From positions 1,364,001 through 1,428,000 of the forward strand of contig NZ_CP063808.1 in the NCBI RefSeq assembly GCF_018128905.1: a stretch of 64,000 nt of DNA, in the 5' to 3' direction. Positions 10,664 through 20,796 of the stretch are shown here, piece by piece. Source of the DNA: Streptomyces sp. A2-16. GTDB taxonomy: Bacteria; Actinomycetota; Actinomycetes; Streptomycetales; Streptomycetaceae. The translations under genes and the position numbers were made by a program. Below the pieces are notes generated by a model. The model had not been told where the DNA came from. It did no database searches and worked only from the letters and a program-made list of their open reading frames with translations. Position 1 is the first letter of the stretch. Each line of letters starts with the position of its first letter.

Positions 10664-12784
10664 CTAGGCCAGCCCCAACGACCGCTTCAGGAAGTCCAGC
10701 TGAAGCCGCAGCAGGTTCTCCGCGACCGTCTCCTGCGGGGTCATGTGGGTCACCCCGGACAGCGGCAGCACCTCGTGCGGGCGGCCCGCGGCCAGCAGGG
10801 CCGAGGACAGGCGCAGGGAGTGGGCGACCACCACGTTGTCGTCCGCGAGACCATGGATGATCATCATCGGGCGGTGCGGCTCGGCCGCGTCGACCAGGCC
10901 CTCGTCGTCGACCAGCGAGTTGCGGCGGTAGACCTCCGGCTGTTCGTCCGGGTGGCCGAGGTAGCGCTCCTGGTAGTGGGTGTCGTACAGGCGCAGGTCG
11001 GTGACCGGGGCGCCGACCACCGCCGCGTGGAAGACGTCCGGGCGGCGCAGCGCTCCGAGGGCGGCCAGATAGCCGCCGAAGGACCAGCCGCGGATCGCGA
11101 CCCGGGAGAGGTCCAGGGGGAAGTCCTCGGCGAGCGCCTGCAGCGCGTCGACCTGGTCCTGGAGGACCACCGCCGCGAGGTCGTCGCGGACCGCCTTCTC
11201 CCAGGCGGGAGAGCGGCCCGGGGTGCCCCGGCCGTCGGCCACGACCACCGCGAAACCCTGATCGGCGAACCACTGCGAGGTGAGGTACGCGTTGCGCGCG
11301 TGGACCACCCGCTGCCCGTGCGGACCCCCGTACGGGTCCAGCAAAACCGGAAGGGGGCTGTCACCGGCGTAGTCCTGCGGCATAAGCACGGCGCACGGGA
11401 TCTTTCGTGCGCCCCCCTCGATGAGCGTCACGCGCGGGGTCAAACCGGGATCTTCCGCATATGACGTGACAGTCGCCGCCTCCTTGCCGTCCCGCAGCAC
11501 CCGCGCGCGGGCCCCCGGCCGGTCGAGGGCCGCCGACACCAGTACGGTCACGCCCCCGGCGCGCACCGCCGAGTGCACGCCGGGCTCCTGCGACACGCGC
11601 TCCACTCCGAGCTCGTTCACCCGATAGACGTGCACCTCGCCGATTTCCGGCGCCTCGGCCTCCGTGCCGGCCGACGCCGAGACCAGCACGTCGTCCCCGG
11701 CCACGTCCAGCACCGCGCGGACGTGCAACTGCGGTCCGGTGAGCGGGCGTTCGCCGACCGCCAGCACCCTCGCGCCCCCCTCGTCCGCGATCCGCACGAG
11801 CCGGCCCGAGGGGCTCCAGCAGGGCACTCCAGGGAAAAGATCCAGCCAAGTTGGATCTTCGTCCGCGTGCACCATCCGGGTCGCACCGGACTCCGGGTCC
11901 ACCGCGAGATACAGCTGACTGCGCTGGTCGCGCGCCTGTACGAGCAGCAGCGGGGCACCCGCGGCTGACCAGTGCACATGGGCCAGATACGGATAGCGCA
12001 CACGGTCCCAGGAGACCTCCGTGCGCGAGCCGTCCAGGGCGATCACGAACAGCCGTACCTCCGCGTTGGGGGTGCCCGCGGCCGGGTACCGGACGTGTTG
12101 TGGATCACGCTCCGGGTGGGCCGGATCGGAGATCCACCAGCGCCGCACCGGCGTGTCGTCCACGCGCGCGACCAGCAGCCGGTCCGACCGGGGCGACCAC
12201 CAGAAGCCCCGCGTGCGGCCCATCTCCTCGGCCGCGACGAACTCCGCCAGCCCGTAGGTGACTTGATCCGACTCCGGAGCGACGAGCGCCCGGTCCCCCT
12301 CGCCCTCGGCGCCCACGACCCGCAGGGCGCCCTGGGCGACGTACGCCACGTGCCGTCCGTCGGGGGACGGACGGGGGTCGATCACCGGTCCGGGGACGGG
12401 CAGTTCACGTGCCGTTCCGGCCCGCAGCTCCGCCGTGAAAAGCCGCCCTGACAAGGCGAAAGAGGCCAACTCGACGGCCGTGTCGGTGGCGTAGCCGACG
12501 ATGCCGGCACCGCCCTCACGGCTGCGCTCGCGGCGCGCCCGCTCCTCGGGCGAGAGACGCTCCTCGGTGCCCCCCAGAAGGGCGCGCGGGTCGGCCGCCA
12601 CGCGCTCCCCGCCGTCCGGCATGTCGAGCACCCACAGCGAATTGGCCCGGTTCGTGCCGGAGTTCGAGCGCAGGAACACGACACGCGATCCGTCGGGCGC
12701 CACGGTGAACGCGCGCGGCGCGCCGAGCGTGAAGCGCTGGGTACGGGCGTGCCGGCGGGGAAAGGAGTCAGGCTCGGTCGTCAT
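10664..12784 (-). CDS. S9 family serine peptidase (prolyl oligopeptidase / DPP-IV type)
   Basis: This 706-residue peptidase has an N-terminal beta-propeller half (DPP-IV N-like, about residues 60-430) and a C-terminal alpha/beta-hydrolase domain. The nucleophile is Ser568 in GWSFGG, the acid is Asp648 or Asp649 in GLADDN, and the histidine is His680 in GVTHMTP. It would remove dipeptides from, or cleave, short proline-containing peptides in the cytoplasm; no signal peptide is visible. The ATG at 12784 is preceded by a G-rich ribosome site, and 26 extra upstream codons were rejected. Its place beside two peptide importers fits catabolism of imported peptides, which is an inference. Confidence 0.9.
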   Translation of the reverse strand: MTTEPDSFPRRHARTQRFTLGAPRAFTVAPDGSRVVFLRSNSGTNRANSLWVLDMPDGGERVAADPRALLGGTEERLSPEERARRERSREGGAGIVGYATDTAVELASFALSGRLFTAELRAGTARELPVPGPVIDPRPSPDGRHVAYVAQGALRVVGAEGEGDRALVAPESDQVTYGLAEFVAAEEMGRTRGFWWSPRSDRLLVARVDDTPVRRWWISDPAHPERDPQHVRYPAAGTPNAEVRLFVIALDGSRTEVSWDRVRYPYLAHVHWSAAGAPLLLVQARDQRSQLYLAVDPESGATRMVHADEDPTWLDLFPGVPCWSPSGRLVRIADEGGARVLAVGERPLTGPQLHVRAVLDVAGDDVLVSASAGTEAEAPEIGEVHVYRVNELGVERVSQEPGVHSAVRAGGVTVLVSAALDRPGARARVLRDGKEAATVTSYAEDPGLTPRVTLIEGGARKIPCAVLMPQDYAGDSPLPVLLDPYGGPHGQRVVHARNAYLTSQWFADQGFAVVVADGRGTPGRSPAWEKAVRDDLAAVVLQDQVDALQALAEDFPLDLSRVAIRGWSFGGYLAALGALRRPDVFHAAVVGAPVTDLRLYDTHYQERYLGHPDEQPEVYRRNSLVDDEGLVDAAEPHRPMMIIHGLADDNVVVAHSLRLSSALLAAGRPHEVLPLSGVTHMTPQETVAENLLRLQLDFLKRSLGLA

Positions 12785-12853
12785 GCCCCGACCATATTGG
12801 CCATGCGCCCCCTTGTGCGGCCGTGCGCCGACGGATGCGCAGGCCCGGATAGT

Positions 12854-12874
12854 TATGATCACTACCGCATAGTG
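12854..12874 (+). promoter_or_regulatory. Candidate promoter -10 and adjacent inverted repeat
   Basis: In the divergent gap between the peptidase gene and the small membrane protein gene there is a TATGAT hexamer (12854-12859). It is followed directly by an inverted repeat CACTA-CCGCA-TAGTG (12860-12874). No good -35 is evident, so this is only a candidate. Confidence 0.3.
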
Positions 12875-12961
12875 GGTATGAATCCGCTGGCTGCTGTATG
12901 GATTTATCTGCCCCCCTGGTCCGACCCCCCGCGCTCTTGGGATCTTTGGAGGTGAGCCGCC

Positions 12962-13156
12962 GTGGCACTCTCAATTTCGGCGGTAGTGCTGCTGGCGATC
13001 ATCGTCTTCTTGTTGGTGAAGAAGTCGGGACTGAAGGGCGGGCACGCCGTCGTGTGCATCCTGCTCGGCTTCTATCTCGCCGCCTCTTCGATCGCACCGA
13101 CGATCAGCGAGCTGACGACCAACATCGCGGGCATGATCGGCAGTATCAAGTTCTGA
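12962..13156 (+). CDS. Small two-helix membrane protein
   Basis: This 64-residue protein starts at GTG with a strong ribosome site (GGAGGTGAGC). It has two hydrophobic helices (about residues 3-20 and 28-47) joined by a short basic loop (KKSGLKGG), and a polar C-terminus. I recognise it only as a small conserved protein commonly found before mshB in Streptomyces; no function is known to me. The 45-bp gap to mshB suggests co-transcription. Confidence 0.75.
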   Translation: MALSISAVVLLAIIVFLLVKKSGLKGGHAVVCILLGFYLAASSIAPTISELTTNIAGMIGSIKF

Positions 13157-13201
13157 CACCGGCTGAGCGGGTCTGTCGGTGGCTCCTCGTAAGGTGGGGC
13201 C

Positions 13202-14059
13202 ATGACGGAACAGCCCGCTCGGCGTCTTCTCCTGGTGCACGCGCACCCGGACGACGAGTCGATCAACAACGGCGCGACCATGGCCAGGTACGCGGCCGAG
13301 GGCGCCCGGGTGACCCTGGTCACCTGCACCCTCGGCGAGCTCGGCGAGGTCATCCCGCCCGGGCTGCGGCACCTGACCGGCGTCGCCCTCGGCGAGCACA
13401 GGCGCGGCGAGCTCACCGCGGCCATGCGTGAGCTCGGCGTCGCGGACTTCCGCCTGCTCGGCGGCGCCGGGCGCTACCAGGACTCCGGAATGATGGGCCT
13501 CCCGGAGAACGACGACCCCGCCTGCCTCTGGCAGGCCGACGTCGACGAGGCGGCCCGCCATCTCGTCGAGGTGATCCTCGAGGTGCGCCCCCAGGTCCTC
13601 GTCACCTACGACGAGCACGGCGGATACGGCCACCCCGACCACATCCAGGCCCACCGCGTCGCCATGCGCGCCGTCGAGCTCGCCGCCGACGCCGGATGGG
13701 AGATCCTCAAGGTCTACTGGAACCGCGTACCGCGCGCGGTCGGCGAGCGCGCCTTCGCACAGCTCCACCAGGACCTGCCCGGCCTCCCCTTCGCCAAGAC
13801 CGCCGTCCTCGACGACGTACCGGGCGTGGTGGACGACGAGCGGATCACCACGGAGATCGACGGCTCGGCGTACGCCGCCGCCAAGAGCGCCGCGATGGCC
13901 GCGCACGCGACCCAGATCGACGTCTCCGGGGCGTACTTCGCACTCTCCAACGAACTCGCGCAACCTCTCTTCACCACCGAGTACTACGAATTGGTGAGAG
14001 GGGAACCCGGGGACACCAGGGAGACCGACCTGTTCTCCGGGATCGAGGGCGCGTCATGA
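13202..14059 (+). CDS. mshB: Mycothiol biosynthesis deacetylase MshB
   Basis: This 285-residue zinc deacetylase of the LmbE/PIG-L family removes the acetyl group from N-acetyl-glucosaminyl-inositol in mycothiol synthesis in the cytoplasm. The AHPDDE motif at residues 14-19 supplies zinc ligands (His15, Asp18), and the [12 protein letters not shown] motif near residue 140 supplies the remaining ligand histidine. The motif order and length match MshB rather than the mycothiol conjugate amidase. The downstream gene overlaps its stop (ATGA). Confidence 0.93.
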   Translation: MTEQPARRLLLVHAHPDDESINNGATMARYAAEGARVTLVTCTLGELGEVIPPGLRHLTGVALGEHRRGELTAAMRELGVADFRLLGGAGRYQDSGMMGLPENDDPACLWQADVDEAARHLVEVILEVRPQVLVTYDEHGGYGHPDHIQAHRVAMRAVELAADAGWEILKVYWNRVPRAVGERAFAQLHQDLPGLPFAKTAVLDDVPGVVDDERITTEIDGSAYAAAKSAAMAAHATQIDVSGAYFALSNELAQPLFTTEYYELVRGEPGDTRETDLFSGIEGAS

Positions 14060-14466
14060 GCGACCGAACGTCGATGCTGGCCCAGCCCCTGCAGCGCCCT
14101 TCCGCCGGCCGGGCCGCCGCCTACCTCGGGCTTTTCTTGCTGGGTGCGGTGGTGGGGATCGCCGGGGCCCTGGTGCAGGCCGGCTGGTTCCCGGGCGGGC
14201 TGCTCCTCGCGCTGCTCGGCGAGGCCGGGCTGCTGCTCGGCGGGGCACGCGCCGCAGGCAGTCGCGCCGGAGCCGTCGCGCCCGCCGGCGGCTGGATGGT
14301 CGCCGTCATCTTCCTCACCGCCAGCCGTCCGGAGGGCGACTTCGTCTTCGCGGCGGGAAGCGGCTCCTATCTCTTCCTGCTCGGCGGCATGGCTGTGGCT
14401 GTGATCTGCGCCACCCTTGGGCTGGGGCGGCAACCGGGCGGCGACCCCGTCCGACTTGGCAAGTGA
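14056..14466 (+). CDS. DUF6113-like membrane protein
   Basis: This 136-residue protein has about four transmembrane helices and a short hydrophilic N-terminus. It is translationally coupled to mshB by an ATGA overlap. I recall this mshB neighbour as the DUF6113 family in Streptomyces; its role is unknown. The helices near the end ([20 protein letters not shown]) are clear. Linkage to mshB suggests, but does not show, a redox or envelope role. Confidence 0.8.
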   Translation: MSDRTSMLAQPLQRPSAGRAAAYLGLFLLGAVVGIAGALVQAGWFPGGLLLALLGEAGLLLGGARAAGSRAGAVAPAGGWMVAVIFLTASRPEGDFVFAAGSGSYLFLLGGMAVAVICATLGLGRQPGGDPVRLGK

Positions 14467-14624
14467 CGTACCACTTCTCCGCATCGCGCGCGTGCGAGTC
14501 CCGTGTGGGTTTCCCCGGCGGTCGTGGGATACCGGCCAGAAGTGGCCAGTATGGTGGTGCGCGCCGCCGACGCCCGAAGCAGTGAGGTCGAAACGGGCGG
14601 CGGAGCCAACCGGGAGAACCTGCC

Positions 14625-17249
14625 TTGAGTCGTGAAACTGACAGTCCGTCCTCCGGGCCCAACGGGCGCGGCGGAGCCGCCTACCCCTCGGGCACGCCGC
14701 CGTACGGGACGCCTCAGGTGTCCGACGGCGGTCCGGACGCGGGCCGTTCGGCCGCGCAGCCGGAGGAGCGCAAGACCGAGACCACGCTGACGACCCGGAT
14801 CCGGATCAACATCCCCGGTTCGCGGCCCATTCCGCCGGTCGTCGTGCGTCAGCCCGTCGCCGAGACGGAGAGTTCCGTCGACAGCGGTCCCGAGGCCGAG
14901 GCACCGGCGCCGAGTCCCTCCTCGACCACCGGCACGTACGAACTGCCCGGCGAACCGGCACCGCCCGCCGCCGAGGAGAAGGCGAGCGACTGGTTCGCGC
15001 CCCGCAAGTCCGGTCCCGCCAAGGGCGGTCAGGGCGGCGGCGCCACCAACGGGGCCGGTCTGCCCGGCGGTTCGGGCGCGGGAGCGCCGGGTGCCGCTGC
15101 GGCCGGTGCTGCCGGTGCCGCGGGCGGTGCGCGTCCGGGTGCCGGTGGTCCTCCCGGTGCGTCCGGCCCCCGTCACGGCGGTTCCGGTCCGGCCGCGTCC
15201 GGTGGGGCGCGTCCCGGGGCCGGGCGTCCCGGAGGCGTGGTCGGCTCCATGAGCGTGCCGGGCGGCTCCCGCTCCGGCGCCACGAACGGCGCCGGACTTC
15301 CGGGTGCCACGGGCGGCCCGGTGGCCCCCGGCCACGGCGGCGGTACGGGCTCCTTCGACGTCACCGAGGCGCTCAACGGCGGCCAGCGCGGCAGCGAACC
15401 CCGCCGCGACGAGCTGCCCTACTTCGCCGAGAACGGCAACGGCCCCGGCGGCCCGAACGCGGAGAACGGCCAGGGCGGTTTCCCCGGCCAGGGCGGCCAG
15501 GGCGGACAGGACACCCTGAACGGCCAGGGCGGCTTCGGCGCACAGGCCGGCCACGGCGGCGGTCCCGGCGGACAGAACGGTCAGATCGACTACGGCGGCC
15601 AGGGCGGCCAGATCGACTACGGCGGCGGCTTCGGCGGACCGCGGGGCCCCGGCGGCCCGGGCGGCCCCCAGGGTCCCGCCGGCCCGACCGGCGGCCCGGT
15701 CACCGGCGACGGCCCGGTCGTACCGCCCGCCGGCCCCGACCCCTTCGCCGGGGCCGAGTCCTTCGGCGGCGAATCGTTCAACGGCCCCGACGGCTTCGGC
15801 GGCCAGGGCGGTCCCGGCGGCGGCACCCGCGGCCCCGGTGGCCCGGGCGGCACCCGCGGCCCGGGCGGTTCCGGCGCTCCCGGCACCCTCGGCGGCCCGG
15901 GCGGTCCCGGAATCTCCGGCGGCCTCGCGGGCCCCGGTGCCCCGGGCGGTCCCGGCGGTCAGCCCGGCCAGGCGGCCCAGGGCGGTCCCGGCACGCTAGG
16001 TCGCCCGGGCGGCCCCGGCGCCCCCGGTCCCGGCGGTGCGCCCGGCGCGGGCTTCGGCCCCGGTGGCGGTCTGAGCGACGACACCGCGATCCTCACCCCG
16101 CAGAAGCCGGCCCCCGGCCCGGGCGCGCCCGGCTACGGCACCCCGGACAACGTCTCCGGGCACACCGTCACCAGCGGCATGCCGGTCGTCCCGTCCGACG
16201 CCCAGAACGCCCCCCTCGGCCAGGGCACCGACGGCCGTACGCCCCCGAAGCTGCCCGACACCGCGTCGCAGGGGGCCCCGGCCGCCTCGTCGAAGAAGAA
16301 GAAAAGGAAGGGCCGCAGCAAGCTGGCGATGGTCGGCGGCACCGTGGTCCTCCTCGGCGTCGGTGCCTACGGCGCCGGTCTGCTGATGAACCGCTCCGAC
16401 GTGCCCAAGGGCACCACCGTGCTCGGCGTGGACATCGGCGGCGGCACCCGCGACGACGCCGTCAAGAAGCTCGACGACGCCTTCCAGGGCCGCGTCAACC
16501 AGGCGCTGAAGCTGTCGGTCGGCGGTGACACCGTCTCCCTCAAGCCGGACCAGGCCGGGCTCCAGCTCGACGAGCAGGCCACGGTCGCCGCGGCCGCGAA
16601 GAGCGACTACAACCCGGTCTCCGTCATCGGCTCCCTGTTCGGCAACCACCGGGTCGTCGACCCGGTCATGCCGGTCGACGAGGAGAAGCTGCAGGCAGCC
16701 CTGGAGGACGCCTCGGGCGGCGCCGGATCGGCGACCGACGGCACGATCAAGTTCGTCAACGGCAAGGCCGTCGCCGTGTACGGCAAGGCCGGCAAGGGCA
16801 TCGACGTCGCCCGGTCGACCACCGCGGTCGAGGAGGCGTACCGCACCCAGGTGGAGACCGGCACCGCCGGCTCGGTCACGCTCCCGACGACCACCAAGCA
16901 GCCGTCGGTCTCGAACGCCGAGGTCGACCGGATGATGAAGGAGTTCGCGGAGCCCGCGATGTCCGAGCGCGTCACGATCAAGACCGACGCGGCGCACAGC
17001 ATCGACTTCGGGTCGGTGTCCCTGCCGAAGATCCTCGGGTTCAAGGCGGTCGGCGGCAAGCTCGTGGAGACGTACAACCTCGAGGCGCTCAAGGAGGCGT
17101 ACGGCGCCACCTTCGTCGGTGTGAAGATCGACGGCGCGAGCGGCAAGCGTGACGTGCTTCCGCAGGACGTCGCCTCGGCGCTCGGCAAGGCGCTGCGCGG
17201 CAAGACGCCGGCGGACCGCGTCGTGGTCATCGACACGAACCCGAGCTGA
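14625..17249 (+). CDS. Collagen-like, membrane-anchored peptidoglycan-binding (VanW/YoaR-like) protein
   Basis: This 874-residue protein starts at TTG with a GGGAGAA ribosome site 6-7 bases before it. Residues 1-130 are acidic and disordered. About 131-490 form a Gly/Pro-rich tract with collagen-like Gly-x-y runs. A lysine cluster (SKKKKRKGRSK, about 553-563) precedes one transmembrane helix (about 565-588). The outer part (about 595-874) carries a repeated fold like the PG_binding_4 domain of VanW/YoaR proteins (GVDIGG start, EKLQAALEDA). It is probably anchored with the N-terminus inside and binds peptidoglycan or its precursors outside. The exact ligand is unknown. Confidence 0.8.
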   Translation: MSRETDSPSSGPNGRGGAAYPSGTPPYGTPQVSDGGPDAGRSAAQPEERKTETTLTTRIRINIPGSRPIPPVVVRQPVAETESSVDSGPEAEAPAPSPSSTTGTYELPGEPAPPAAEEKASDWFAPRKSGPAKGGQGGGATNGAGLPGGSGAGAPGAAAAGAAGAAGGARPGAGGPPGASGPRHGGSGPAASGGARPGAGRPGGVVGSMSVPGGSRSGATNGAGLPGATGGPVAPGHGGGTGSFDVTEALNGGQRGSEPRRDELPYFAENGNGPGGPNAENGQGGFPGQGGQGGQDTLNGQGGFGAQAGHGGGPGGQNGQIDYGGQGGQIDYGGGFGGPRGPGGPGGPQGPAGPTGGPVTGDGPVVPPAGPDPFAGAESFGGESFNGPDGFGGQGGPGGGTRGPGGPGGTRGPGGSGAPGTLGGPGGPGISGGLAGPGAPGGPGGQPGQAAQGGPGTLGRPGGPGAPGPGGAPGAGFGPGGGLSDDTAILTPQKPAPGPGAPGYGTPDNVSGHTVTSGMPVVPSDAQNAPLGQGTDGRTPPKLPDTASQGAPAASSKKKKRKGRSKLAMVGGTVVLLGVGAYGAGLLMNRSDVPKGTTVLGVDIGGGTRDDAVKKLDDAFQGRVNQALKLSVGGDTVSLKPDQAGLQLDEQATVAAAAKSDYNPVSVIGSLFGNHRVVDPVMPVDEEKLQAALEDASGGAGSATDGTIKFVNGKAVAVYGKAGKGIDVARSTTAVEEAYRTQVETGTAGSVTLPTTTKQPSVSNAEVDRMMKEFAEPAMSERVTIKTDAAHSIDFGSVSLPKILGFKAVGGKLVETYNLEALKEAYGATFVGVKIDGASGKRDVLPQDVASALGKALRGKTPADRVVVIDTNPS

Positions 17250-17275
17250 GCGCCCACGCAGGAGCGGAGACCGCA

Positions 17276-17318
17276 CCGGAGTGCCGCCCGACATGACATC
17301 TGTCATGCGGCACTCCGG
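17276..17318. promoter_or_regulatory. Nested palindrome: hairpin with internal ATGACA-TC-TGTCAT operator candidate
   Basis: An outer 12-bp inverted repeat (17276-17287 and 17307-17318) encloses a perfect palindrome ATGACATCTGTCAT (17293-17306). The outer hairpin can end transcription from the peptidoglycan-binding gene. The inner 6-2-6 palindrome lies about 60 bp before the ABC transporter start and looks like a site for a dimeric LuxR-type response regulator, such as the one encoded at the end of this operon. Confidence 0.5.
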
Positions 17319-17365
17319 ACGGCCGACACTGCCCGCGGCCCCACCCGCGAAGCCACCATGGCCGT

Positions 17366-18273
<908 letters not shown>

Positions 18274-18277
<4 letters not shown>

Positions 18278-19014
18278 ACAGCCTGATCAAGCTGGAACTC
18301 ACCCGCGCCCTGCGCAACCGCAAGTTCCTGTTCTTCTCGGTGATGTACCCCTCGCTGCTGTTCCTGATCATCGCGGGCAACGCCGACAGCACCACGAAGG
18401 TCGACGGCACGGGCCTGACCCTGCCGACCTACATGATGGTCTCGATGGCCTCCTTCGGCGCCCTGACCGCCGTCCTGATGGGCAACAGCGAGCGCATCGC
18501 CAAGGAGCGCGAGGGCGGCTGGGTACGGCAGTTGCGGCTGACCCCGCTGCCGGGACGCGGCTACGTGTTCGCGAAGACGGCGAGCGCGGCCGTGGTGAGC
18601 CTGCCCTCGATCGTGGTCGTGTTCGTCGTCGCCGCGGTCGTGAAGGACGTACGCCTGGACGCCTGGCAGTGGCTCGCCCTCACCGGCGCGATCTGGGCCG
18701 GAAGCCTCGTCTTCGCCGCGCTCGGCGTCGCCATCGGCTACCTCGCCACCGGGGACGCGGTCCGCCCGATCACGATGATCACCTACTTCGGCCTGTCGAT
18801 GCTGGGCGGCCTGTGGATGCCCACGACGACCTTCCCGCAGTGGCTCCAGGACATCGCCAAGTGGCTGCCCACGCACGCGTACGCTGCCCTCGGGCAGGCC
18901 ATCGAGCAGAGCCGCGCCCCGCATGGACAGGACATCGCCATCCTGGCCGTCTCCTTCGCCCTGTTCGCGGGCGGCGCGGCCTGGCTGTACCGGAAGGACA
19001 CGTTGAAGGCGTGA
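18274..19014 (+). CDS. ABC-2 type transporter permease
   Basis: This 246-residue membrane protein has six predicted helices, ABC2_membrane type. The GTG start overlaps the ATPase stop (GTGA). The GGLWMPTTTFPQWLQ loop between helices 5 and 6 is characteristic of ABC-2 permeases. It dimerises to form the exporter channel driven by the preceding ATPase. Confidence 0.9.
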
Positions 19015-20177
19015 GCGGCACCGGCGTCGGCATCGGGCAGCGCCCGGAGACCCGCAAGCAGATGACGGTCAAGATGCTGTGGACGGGCATCTGGCTGGTC
19101 TACCTGAGCGCACCCGTCTCGGACCTCCTGCACGGCGGCCACGGGGTCGTGGCCGTCGTCCTCGGCTGGCTCGGCCTCGCGGGCTTCGTCGGCTGGTACC
19201 TGGCCCTGCTGTTCAGGACCGGCCGCCGCAACGCCGAGAGCTTCGTGCTCACCTCGCTCGCGGTCCTCTCGGCCGAGTCGACCCTGCTGGTCCTCACCCT
19301 GGGCCGCGAGTGGCTCGTCCTCTTCGTGTACGTGTCCATCGCGTCCGGCGCGGCCCTGCCGCTGCGGCTCGCCCGCTGGACCATCCCCGCCGCGTCCGCC
19401 CTGATGGCGGGCCTGGCCCTGCTCGTCACCGACGGCACGGAGTACATCGGCGCGCTGCTCATCCCGGCCCTGCTCGGCGGGTTCGCGATGACGGGCGTCC
19501 GCGAACTCGTCCGCACGACCATCGAGTTGCGGGAGGCGCGGGCGCGGGTCGCCCAGCTCGCCGCCAACGAGGAACGCCTGCGCCTGGCCAGGGACCTGCA
19601 CGACCTCCTCGGCCACTCCCTGTCCCTCATCACCCTCAAGAGCGAGCTGGCCGGCCGGATGCTGCCCGCCCACCCCGACAAGGCGGCCCAGCAGGTCGCC
19701 GACATCGAACAGGTCAGCCGGCAGGCCCTGGTGGACGTCCGCGAGGCCGTCTCCGGCTACCGCCGCGCCCGCCTGGCCGCGGAACTCGCGGGTGCCCAGG
19801 TCGCGTTGACGGCCGCCGGAGTCACCGCCACGCTGCCGGCCGAACCCGATCTCACCGGCGTCCCCGAGGAGAGCGAGTCGGCCCTCGCCTGGGCGCTGCG
19901 CGAGGCGGTCACCAACGTCGTACGGCACAGCGGCGCCCGCGGCTGCACGGTGGAGCTGCTGCACCGCCAGACCCTCGACGGGCCGAGGCTCGAACTCACC
20001 GTCGAGGACGACGGATCGGGCGGTGCGGGCAACGCTCCCGGCAACGGCCTGACCGGTCTGACCGAACGCCTGGAGAAGGCCGGCGGCACGCTGGAGGCCG
20101 CCGGTACCCGGCACGGTTTCCGGCTGGTCGCCCGTGTGCCGGCCGGTTCCGCGGCCGACGTAGGATCCGCTTCATGA
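19011..20177 (+). CDS. Sensor histidine kinase (HisKA_3, DesK-like)
   Basis: This 388-residue kinase starts at a GTG at 19011 that overlaps the permease stop. The N-terminal half has five or so membrane helices and no large extracellular loop, as in DesK-type sensors that read membrane state. The phospho-acceptor is His197 in RDLHDLLGHS. The HATPase domain shows the N box (REAVTNVVRHSGA) and the G box (VEDDGSGGAGNAPGNGLTGL). It would phosphorylate the response regulator encoded next. Confidence 0.9.
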   Translation: MSGTGVGIGQRPETRKQMTVKMLWTGIWLVYLSAPVSDLLHGGHGVVAVVLGWLGLAGFVGWYLALLFRTGRRNAESFVLTSLAVLSAESTLLVLTLGREWLVLFVYVSIASGAALPLRLARWTIPAASALMAGLALLVTDGTEYIGALLIPALLGGFAMTGVRELVRTTIELREARARVAQLAANEERLRLARDLHDLLGHSLSLITLKSELAGRMLPAHPDKAAQQVADIEQVSRQALVDVREAVSGYRRARLAAELAGAQVALTAAGVTATLPAEPDLTGVPEESESALAWALREAVTNVVRHSGARGCTVELLHRQTLDGPRLELTVEDDGSGGAGNAPGNGLTGLTERLEKAGGTLEAAGTRHGFRLVARVPAGSAADVGSAS

Positions 20178-20791
20178 CGAGCCGCACGATCAAGGTCCTG
20201 CTCGCCGAGGACCAGTCGATGGTCCGCGAGGCCCTGGCCGCCCTGCTCGGCCTGGAGGAGGACATCGAGGTCGTCGCCCAGGTGGCCCGCGGCGACGAGG
20301 TGCTGGCGGCGGCCCGCGCCCACGACATCGACGTGGCCCTCATGGACATCGAGATGCCGGGCGCCACGGGCATAGAGGCGGCGGCCCTGCTCCACAAGGA
20401 ACTCCCGGCGGTCAAGCTGGTCATCCTCACGACCTTCGGCCGCCCCGGCTACCTCCGCAGCGCGATGGAGTCGGGCGCCGACGCCTTCCTGGTCAAGGAC
20501 GCCCCCGCGGCCCAACTGGCGGACGCCGTGCGCAAGGTGCTGGCGGGGGAGCGGGTCATCGACCCCACCCTGGCGGCGGCCGCGCTGGCGGAGGGCGCGA
20601 ACCCGCTGACGGACCGCGAGCGCGAGGTCCTGCGAGCGGCGGCCGACGGCTCGACGAACGCCGAACTGGCAGCGGCCCTGCACCTGTCCCAGGGCACGGT
20701 CCGCAACTACCTCTCGACGGCGATCCAGAAGCTGGCGGTGCGGAACAGGGCCGAGGCGGTACGGATCGCGCGGGAGAAGGGCTGGCTGTAG
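20174..20791 (+). CDS. LuxR-family response regulator (DesR-like)
   Basis: This 205-residue regulator has a receiver domain with phospho-acceptor Asp58 in LMDIEMP and a LuxR/GerE helix-turn-helix at about residues 140-200 (LTDREREVLR, AALHLSQGTVRNYLS). The ATG overlaps the kinase stop (ATGA). It probably controls this same operon through the palindrome at 17293-17306, an inference from position and symmetry. The gene ends 5 bp from a convergent gene and no hairpin is visible between them. Confidence 0.9.
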   Translation: MTSRTIKVLLAEDQSMVREALAALLGLEEDIEVVAQVARGDEVLAAARAHDIDVALMDIEMPGATGIEAAALLHKELPAVKLVILTTFGRPGYLRSAMESGADAFLVKDAPAAQLADAVRKVLAGERVIDPTLAAAALAEGANPLTDREREVLRAAADGSTNAELAAALHLSQGTVRNYLSTAIQKLAVRNRAEAVRIAREKGWL

Positions 20792-20796
20792 GGGCG

